23,123 bases of DNA from Flammula alnicola (lineage: Eukaryota > Basidiomycota > Agaricomycetes > Agaricales > Strophariaceae): NCBI GenBank assembly GCA_015499995.1, contig JADNRV010000595.1, positions 1 through 23,123 of the forward strand, read 5' to 3'. The translations under genes and the position numbers were made by a program. The notes under the pieces are model-generated. The model did not search any database, was not told where the DNA came from, and was given only the letters and a program-made list of their open reading frames with translations. Positions 17,738-23,123 of this stretch are shown here, one piece after another (within the stretch, counting starts at the first letter, position 1; every line of letters begins with the position of its first letter).

Positions 17738-17814
17738 GGCAGGTAGTGGATGGGAGAAGAGACTTGGCGGAACCTTCTGTCAGCCTGGTTTTCATGCAGA
17801 CGAACACGTGCTTT

Positions 17815-17820
17815 CCCTCT
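17815..17820. promoter_or_regulatory. CACGTG E-box in the GRR1 / Gag1-like divergent promoter
   Basis: A perfect CACGTG hexamer in the 228-bp region between the two divergent start codons (context GAACACGTGCTT). It could bind a bHLH factor of the Cbf1/Pho4 type. One hexamer in a short region is weak evidence. Confidence 0.3.
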
Positions 17821-17965
17821 TGCCATGCCGCCATGACATCGGATCCTCTCCAAGATGCTCAGGCCACACAAGTTCGTCCTTTCTTGTTCTCCTTATTCTG
17901 ACTCTTTATAGGTCTTCACTGTCTAGCTACCGGTCTCTTTTGACCACCTCCTGCAAACAACCCCC

Positions 17966-18477
17966 ATGCCAGAACCAGGCCCAGATTATTACACGGCTCG
18001 GCGGCGTCTCTGGCTTACTCCGCGAGTGAATCCGGTCACGCCACCAGCTCATCCACCTGCCAGGCAGAAACTCGAGGATCTCTTCAACCAGCCAGGTGCC
18101 ATCTACAGCCCAGAAGCCTGGAATAACGGCCTCGAGAAAGTTTGGAAAGGCTTATCCTCCGGTGGGAAGCTGAAATACAGTCTACCAATGGCTATTATTG
18201 TACGTTCATCAGTTCTAGATTCCTCGTAACGTGTATCATCCTTATTCATCTTTTCTATGCAAAGATCAAAATCATCCACGCCGCTTGGTTGCGGGATAAA
18301 ACCTGGCCTGTCGGTATGGAGGCGCCAGACTCAGATGACGATCAGCAAGCAGGTGATGCTCCTCCCGCAAATGTTCCCGACAATCCCACTTCAGCGCAAA
18401 CCGTTCCAATACCTAGCATCACCTCCACAGAGGTAATGGAAACTATGGCGCCGTGGATGCTCATCAACCGTAGATGA
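17966..18477 (+). CDS. Small protein with Gag1-like clamp (DUF4050)-like domain
   Basis: Two exons, 17966-18199 and 18265-18477, encode 148 residues; the intron has GTACGT and GCAAAG ends. The segment running RRRLWLTPRVNPV, then AIYSPEAWNNGLEKVWKGL, KLKYSLPMAIIIKIIHAAWL and RDKTWP fits what I recall of the DUF4050/Gag1-like clamp domain: a tyrosine/tryptophan-rich helix, a K-x-x-LP core, then a W-containing helix ending in G/K-TWP. The last 50 residues are acidic and Pro/Ser-rich. Members in fungi are poorly characterised, so no reaction is assigned. The start is the first ATG downstream of the divergent promoter shared with GRR1. An alternative is an unrelated basidiomycete-specific protein. 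Confidence 0.62.
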
Positions 18478-18876
18478 CGGTCATTTTAGATTTGTAGATG
18501 ATGGTCGTTTCGGAATCAGAGCTATACGAGTCTTGCACGAACCTCGACGGTTCCTCCCCACTCAAAATCTTGGTCAAAGAGACGAACGAACTGGTATTGC
18601 AACCGGCTATTGTTGCGTTCGATTTCTCATCGCAGGTTAGACGCCCATAATGCGTCGCGGATCGACGCTTCATCATCGATTTGGAGATGATAATGACAGG
18701 CAAGGTAGTATGGCAACAATAACAGTACAAGGGGTGGTAATGTGGGCGCAATGTGGGCACCTTTTAATCCATGTCAATTGCCAAAAGATATAGTCACAGC
18801 ATCGGTAGAGAGGCCAGAAGGCGCACACCCGTGAGAATAGAATAAAGGATCTATGTTCGTACTTCGGAAGCAACTT
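18478..18876. other. Convergent 3' intergenic region
   Basis: About 400 bp between the stop codons of the DUF4050-like gene and LSM3. It should contain both 3' UTRs. An imperfect 17-bp duplication (TAGATGACGGTCATTTT near 18471 and TAGATGATGGTCGTTTC near 18496) begins at the stop codon. A minus-strand frame at 18760-18464 has no recognisable content. No RNA gene was seen. Confidence 0.5.
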
Positions 18877-19340
18877 TTATGTTCGCGATGGGGGCGAAAC
18901 CTATAATATTGTCATAATCAAAGTTGTGTTAGAAAAAGGACTCCAAAAATGAAGGGTTGAACAAACGAGTATAACTCCATCTCCTCGCACAAATAACATC
19001 TCCATCTTCCGTTTTGCAACCTGATCACAGAAATGAGATGACCAGTCTCTCGAATCAAAAGGAGAATAGCATACGTTAACGACACCTTGTCCATTTGCTG
19101 CGGCTTCTGGATCTACAATCATAATGGTTTCTTCCACGTCACTCATAATCAGATTCATATGACCATCGTATGCCTGGATGACATAGAGTCAGTACGCGTC
19201 TCGAGATCAATTAAGTAGATCCATACATGTAATATGCCAGTCAATTCCCGGTCGCCTCGTAGCTTCACAAATACCCGTTCGCTCAGCGAGAGCCTGATTA
19301 GATCAAACGGCTCCTGGATGCCTGTTACTGAAGAGTCCAT
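18877..19340 (-). CDS. LSM3: U6 snRNA-associated Sm-like protein LSm3
   Basis: Subunit of the LSm2-8 ring, which binds the U6 snRNA 3' end in the nucleus, and of LSm1-7, which activates decapping in the cytoplasm. Four exons (19340-19227, 19173-19075, 19020-18967, 18900-18877) give 96 residues. The Sm1 motif is [20 protein letters not shown] then [20 protein letters not shown]; the linker is [12 protein letters not shown]; Sm2 is [20 protein letters not shown]. It is close to human LSM3 throughout. The last exon has only eight codons including the stop, and reading past its donor would replace SPPSRT by an unrelated tail. It is divergent from the U1C gene. Confidence 0.95.
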
Positions 19341-19431
19341 GGTTGTGTAGGGGCTGCCAGGAAGATGAAGTGCGGAGAACAAGCTGCAATTATTATTGAG
19401 TGAGTTTCGCGATCGGGGGAGAAGTGACAAT

Positions 19432-19441
19432 GTCACGTGAC
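19432..19441. promoter_or_regulatory. GTCACGTGAC palindrome in the LSM3 / U1C divergent promoter
   Basis: A perfect 10-bp palindrome with CACGTG core, fitting the Cbf1-type consensus RTCACRTGA in both orientations. It lies almost midway in the 184 bp between the start codons of two spliceosomal genes, 91 bp from LSM3 and 83 bp from U1C. It is a plausible common control site. Confidence 0.5.
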
Positions 19442-19524
19442 TGGTTTTTGAAGCTCCGATCACAGCATTTCTGGAATGACTTGCTCGTCAAGCCAACAAC
19501 ATATCTCTCGCAGCGACCACCATC

Positions 19525-20480
19525 ATGCCAGTAAGTTGTGCTCACATTCTGAAGTAACTATCGGATGCTAACTGTTTCTCTCCATTCAGAAACACTATTG
19601 CGATTACTGTGACGTCTTTCTCACTCACGACTCAACGTCAGGTAAGCAGGTTTGCTCTCTTCTTGGAAAGTCGTGTTTACTAACGGTTTCGTACAGTACG
19701 AAAAGCTCATAATAGCGGCAGGAATCATCTTTCCAACGTTCGGGATTACTATGCATGTAAGTATATGCATTTTTTCTGACTTCTTGTTTCATGTTTACTC
19801 ATCTTCATACAGCGCTAGGACACGACAAGGCCCAGAATATCATTGACCAAATTACTTCGGCCTATGAAAGTGGAGGACCACCTCCAGGAGGTTTCGGTTT
19901 TGGACCTCAACATCTCGGGGGTCCACCTCCTGGCTTCGGAGGTCCTCCTATGGGATATGGACAACAACCTATGCCTCCGCCAGGGTTCGGTGGCCGTAAG
20001 TCCCTTCCCGCCTCTTTGCCTGGAGTTGTAATCAAACTAAATATTCCTGCAGCCCGACCTCCGTTTCCTCCTGGTCAAGGATTCCCGCCTATGATGCCCC
20101 CTGGTGGCCCGCCGTTCCCACCAGGTGGGATGCCTCCTCCAGGCATACCAGGTAGTATGCCTCCTCCAGGCATGAATGGGCCCCCAGCAGGATTTGGTAC
20201 GTCCGCCCGTTCTATGTATGAGTCGTCTCGACCAACCTCCCGCACAACAGGTGCACCTCCGTTCCCGCCTAATGGAGGACCTCCTGGCGGCATAGCCATT
20301 CCTCCGTTCCCTCCTGCCAACGGCCCACCGACCAATTTCACGCCACCGCCTGGAATGAACTACAACGGCCCTCCGCCAGCGCAAAGTTCAGCGTCTCCAC
20401 CGAATAATCCCTCCCAACCAGTTGCTCCCAGTATTCACCCTGACCGGTTGCGCATGCTGAACAGCGGTGGTGGACGATGA
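19525..20480 (+). CDS. YHC1: U1 small nuclear ribonucleoprotein C
   Basis: U1C stabilises pairing of U1 snRNA with the 5' splice site. Six exons (19525-19530, 19590-19641, 19697-19756, 19813-19995, 20053-20196, 20251-20480) encode 224 residues. The N-terminal matrin-type zinc finger is complete: [20 protein letters not shown] then RKAHNSGRNHLSNVRDYYA, with the C-x2-C and H-x5-H ligands. Next comes LGHDKAQNIIDQITSAYESG, then a long Pro/Gly/Met-rich tail typical of animal and fungal U1C and much longer than yeast Yhc1's. The first exon is just ATG CCA. The fifth intron (20197-20250) is 54 nt without stops; it is inferred because it has GTACGT/ACAACAG ends and its translation is unlike the Pro/Gly tail. 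If retained, it adds 18 residues. Confidence 0.94.
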
Positions 20481-20559
20481 GGTCAGTAGATGAGCTAGTT
20501 TTTACGTATGTACTACGAGTAATAAATATGAAAATGATATTTTTGATGCCATAAGAACG

Positions 20560-20566
20560 AACGTGC
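20560..20566 (-). promoter_or_regulatory. Pho4-like GCACGTT element upstream of VTC1
   Basis: Minus-strand GCACGTT, about 110 bp before the VTC1 ATG, resembles the GCACGTT(T) low-affinity Pho4 site of yeast phosphate genes. VTC genes are phosphate-regulated in yeast. A single short match, so tentative. Confidence 0.3.
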
Positions 20567-20625
20567 GTGTTTGGGTTGGTCCGCTAAATTTCCTTTTGTG
20601 GATGTGATGATGTTAAGAAAGGGTC

Positions 20626-20635
20626 TATATATAAA
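20626..20635 (+). promoter_or_regulatory. TATA box of VTC1
   Basis: TATATATAAA about 38 bp before the start codon at 20674, the clearest TATA element in the window. With so short a distance, the 5' UTR must be very short or start further upstream. Confidence 0.5.
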
Positions 20636-20673
20636 ACAGTTGGTGAACGAAACTTTTACTTTCTCCTGACACC

Positions 20674-21294
20674 ATGTCGACCCAGCCGTTGCTCCAGCGC
20701 ACCGCACAAAAGCGCATCGCCCTTCCTGTTCGTGTAGAACCTAAAGTCTCGTTCGCAAATGAGCGCACCTTTCTCTCATGGCTCCATTTCACCGTCGTCC
20801 TTGGTGGTCTCGCCGTTGGGTTGTTGAACTTTGGAGATAAGGTGTCGTCATTGCTCTCCTTTGAACGTGAAAACGAACTCATATCTTTTCTCTCGTGTCT
20901 AGGTCGGCAAGATTAGCGCCGCCATGTTTTCCTTTGTCGGTTCGTCAGCCTTACTTCCCTCCAGAGTCCAGATGCAGGCTGACACATTGCCTTGTAGCAA
21001 TGGCCATTATGATTTACGCCCTATATACATATCACTGGAGAGCAGCATCTATTCGTCGCGGTGGACGTGGGCCTTATGATGATAGAGTTGGCCCGGTGCG
21101 TAATATTTTCTGAGTCATGTCATCTTTTCGCTTCTTAGACTTTTCTGACCACCTTCGGACTTTAAACAGACTATACTGTGTGCTGCGCTTCTCAGTATGC
21201 TTCACCTCGCTTGCCCGTTCTAATGCCCCCTGACCCGATTCTGCTTCCAGTTGCCGTTGTTGTCAATTTCATCCTTCGATTTACGGAAACATAA
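20674..21294 (+). CDS. VTC1: Vacuolar transporter chaperone 1 (polyphosphate polymerase complex subunit)
   Basis: Small membrane subunit of the VTC complex, which makes inorganic polyphosphate from ATP and moves it into the vacuole. Five exons (20674-20841, 20903-20939, 20998-21095, 21170-21194, 21251-21294) encode 123 residues, about the size of yeast Vtc1 (129). The protein is collinear with yeast: [40 protein letters not shown], then TM1 ([16 protein letters not shown]), TM2 ([20 protein letters not shown]), the conserved [10 protein letters not shown] and GPYDDRVGP, and TM3 ([13 protein letters not shown]). As in Vtc1 there is no SPX domain. The fourth exon is 25 nt. A TATA box and a Pho4-like site precede it, fitting phosphate control. 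Confidence 0.95.
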
Positions 21295-21660
21295 GATTCG
21301 CCCGTGGAGAGATAGCTTGCTTGAGGCTTGAGCAAGTTCTACGCGACCTATGGTCATGAAAGGCCTGGTACTATTATCGACAACATCTTTAGTCTCATTC
21401 ATGGACAGCCCGGGGTTCTATCATCTACATCCAACATGTATTGTATATACTCCATGCACAAGACAAGGCTGACTACTACATCATATCATATCATATCGTA
21501 CATACCGAGCTGTTCAACCGCGTTTCTGCCTTTTTGTACAGCTCTTGTGGAGACTGTATCCACCGACGAAATAGACACGGAGCGGCGTGGCTACGGGAGT
21601 GGGCAGGGGATAAATAAACATCCATTGTGCGAGAAATGCAAAACCGGCACTCACATGTTT
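21295..21660. other. Convergent 3' region between VTC1 and SWC4
   Basis: About 365 bp with the 3' UTRs of both genes. It includes a short inverted repeat (CTTGCT..AGCAAG, about 21318-21337) and a short CATAT-type pentamer run near 21480-21497. Part of it could be a last exon of SWC4: a GTGAGT donor near 21660 and an ATACAG acceptor near 21555 exist, but I cannot confirm this. No RNA gene was recognised. Confidence 0.4.
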
Positions 21661-23123
21661 TCTGCTTCTCGCGCTTCTCGTGCTTCTTACACTAAGCACG
21701 CTCTGTGCCCTCCCATCTTCTCCTTCTGTTTCTCCTTCTCCATCTGCCCCGTTTGTGCACCATCGACGTCCATGCCATCTCCACCTTCCGTCTTCGTCTC
21801 CACCATCAACAGACTGGCTCTGCTCTCTCAGAGTAGGCGGTTCTTTAACACCTGAATATCGTAATCAACTTTGTCCGCGACACGCTTGGTTTCCACCAGA
21901 GCAGTGTAGCCTCCAGCAACGCTTCGAGCTGCGCGGTATTGTCGCGTGTCGGCATGACGAGACGACTGTGCGAAATCCCAAGTTCCGCTAGGGCTTGCGT
22001 GATTTTAGGCGCAATGGCGGCTTTGGGCGTGGGTAGTTTGAATGACCGAAGATAGGCAGGTTGGTGTGCTGCTTTCGTGGCGGCCCCCGTGGCTGGAGTG
22101 TCCGTGCGAATGATACAATGTTGAGCATCTATTCAAGTATGAAAACGATTAGCATGGTATTCACAGACCGGAAAGAGAGAAGATTATACCGTAAGCGGCA
22201 CTCTTCGCAGTGTGTGGTCGTTTCAATGCCGGCGCGCTCGCCACAGATGGCGTCGAAGGGCTGTCAATGTCCATCCCTTGCACTCCTTTCTTCGTACTCT
22301 TCTTCCTAGTACTGATGTTGGTACTGGCTCCTTCCGCAGTGATGCCCAACGGCCCTCCGTCGTCCTCTACAATATCTGGCAGCCCCGAATCTATACCAGC
22401 AAGGGTTCTCAGTAAGTTTTCTCTGTCCTCTTGAATTTGCGCTCGTTATGTTCGAGCCGCTTGACTTCGACATAGAGCGCTTCCTCCTCTGCGATTTGGT
22501 CGGGGGTCCGGTTTTCGAGACTGAGAATGTACTTCTTCCTCGTCAATTCACGGTCTAAAGAGGTTTGGCGTTAGTTGGCAGGTGTTGAGAACAGAATATG
22601 AGTATGATAACACTACCTTTGTCGAATTGGAAGCTTGAGATCAATTGTGCTTTGCTGGTCTCGTCGCCTGCCCAAGGTCGGTTCCGCACTAGTTTTCTGC
22701 ATACGCTGTAATAGCGATCTTTGAGGTCCTTTGGGTAAGATTTTCAGAAAAGGATGTTTAAAGTCGTAACAAAGGCGGCTTACCTCTATTGAACGACTTG
22801 GTCCTTCAGGGTATTCATACCGATCATGTATAATGTACCACCGCGAATCGAAGTCCTGAACGACGCTGAACAAATAATCTGTCTCCTCTTTGGTCCACTC
22901 CTTGTCTATTTTGATTTTTTGAGTGGCAAAGTTGACGATGCAGAGATAGGGACAACTCTTACCTTCAAGAAAACGTGTGTATTCATCTTGTGAATATGTA
23001 TATGTAGTCGGTTGCACGTTATATTTGGCGAAATTATATTCTATACAAGATGATATTTAACAATTCTGATCGAACGATGAGGACAGAGAACATACCAGCG
23101 CCAGGCGACGTAGTGGCCTTCTC
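21660..23123 (-). CDS. SWC4: SWC4 / DMAP1 family, SWR1 and NuA4 chromatin complex subunit (5' end outside window; frameshifted)
   Basis: SANT-containing subunit shared by the SWR1 (H2A.Z exchange) and NuA4 (histone acetylation) complexes. The gene enters from the right edge. Exons seen are 23123-23096, 23040-22963, 22905-22784, 22728-22617, 22554-22190 and 22128 to about 21660. Diagnostic segments are AEYNFAKYNVQPTTYTYSQD, EYTRFLEDKEWTKEETDYLF, FDSRWYIIHDRYEYPEGPSR, SIEDLKDRYYSVCRKLVRNR and FDKDRELTRKKYILSLENRT, then VEVKRLEHNERKFKR. After a linker, FKLPTPKAAIAPKITQALAE, then LVMPTRDNTAQLEALLEAT and KRVADKVDYDIQVLKNRL match the DMAP1 C-terminal domain. Three sites need one extra base to stay in frame: about 22427, 21899 and 21830. 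Since Swc4 is usually essential, base undercalls in the assembly are a likely cause. The exact C-terminus is uncertain. Confidence 0.88.

Noticed and set aside
20037..20384. Minus-strand Arg/Trp-rich and Gly/Pro-rich frames
   Set aside because: Shadows of the Pro/Gly-rich tail of U1C; low-complexity coding sequence commonly leaves open antisense frames.
21300..21345. Possible tRNA or small RNA from the stem CTTGCT..AGCAAG
   Set aside because: The stem is six base pairs with no cloverleaf, anticodon arm or T-loop consensus.
21514..21699. Minus-strand 61-codon frame after SWC4
   Set aside because: Its first part continues an Arg/Ser-rich SWC4 C-terminus in one of several possible frames; the rest is probably intron or 3' UTR, so I did not list it as a separate gene.
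1..23123. CRISPR array, operon or bacterial mobile features
   Set aside because: All genes are intron-rich and eukaryotic; no regularly spaced repeats other than the minisatellite and the retroelement repeats were found.

Overview
The window looks like nuclear DNA of a filamentous basidiomycete, most likely an Agaricomycete. Genes are packed on both strands, most introns are 49-74 nt with GT..AG ends, first exons are often tiny, and the proteins (GH79 glycosidase, a Grr1-type F-box/LRR protein, VTC1, a DIRS/Ngaro-type retroelement) match that group best. All exon structures below were read by hand from splice signals, reading phase and protein-family conservation; no alignment was run.

Layout, left to right: (1) 1-1965 (-), a secreted GH79 beta-glucuronidase-like gene whose 3' end leaves the window and which carries four apparent one-base deletions. 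(2) 2594-6758 (-), a complete-ended 4.17 kb tyrosine-recombinase-type retrotransposon with split direct repeats. It has a gag-like ORF, an RT-RNase H ORF interrupted by a 358-nt spliceable segment that holds a minisatellite, and only a stub of the recombinase ORF. (3) 6853-8792 (+), a PAF-acetylhydrolase/Lp-PLA2-type phospholipase whose start codon is split by an intron. (4) 9020-9791 (+), NAA10/Ard1. (5) 9928-11386 (-), an alpha/beta hydrolase with a 15-nt micro-exon. (6) 11725-13474 (-), a single C2H2 zinc-finger, low-complexity protein. (7) 13760-14525 (+), a CCDC97/DUF2052 protein. (8) 14824-17737 (-), a GRR1-type F-box/LRR protein. (9) 17966-18477 (+), a small Gag1-clamp/DUF4050-like protein. 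(10) 18877-19340 (-), LSM3. (11) 19525-20480 (+), U1 snRNP C. (12) 20674-21294 (+), VTC1. (13) about 21660-23123 (-), SWC4/DMAP1, entering from the right edge and carrying at least three apparent one-base deletions.

Most genes are conserved housekeeping genes without a common pathway. Two spliceosomal genes, LSM3 (U6 snRNP) and U1C (U1 snRNP), share a 184-bp head-to-head promoter that contains a perfect GTCACGTGAC palindrome. A third splicing-linked family (CCDC97) lies nearby, and its divergent promoter has a related GTCACA..TGTGAC site.

The least ordinary object is the retroelement. Its repeats are arranged A1-ORFs-B1-A2-B2 and are essentially identical, indicating a recent insertion, yet most of its own recombinase is missing. 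It sits head-to-head with the phospholipase gene, 94 bp from that gene's start codon.
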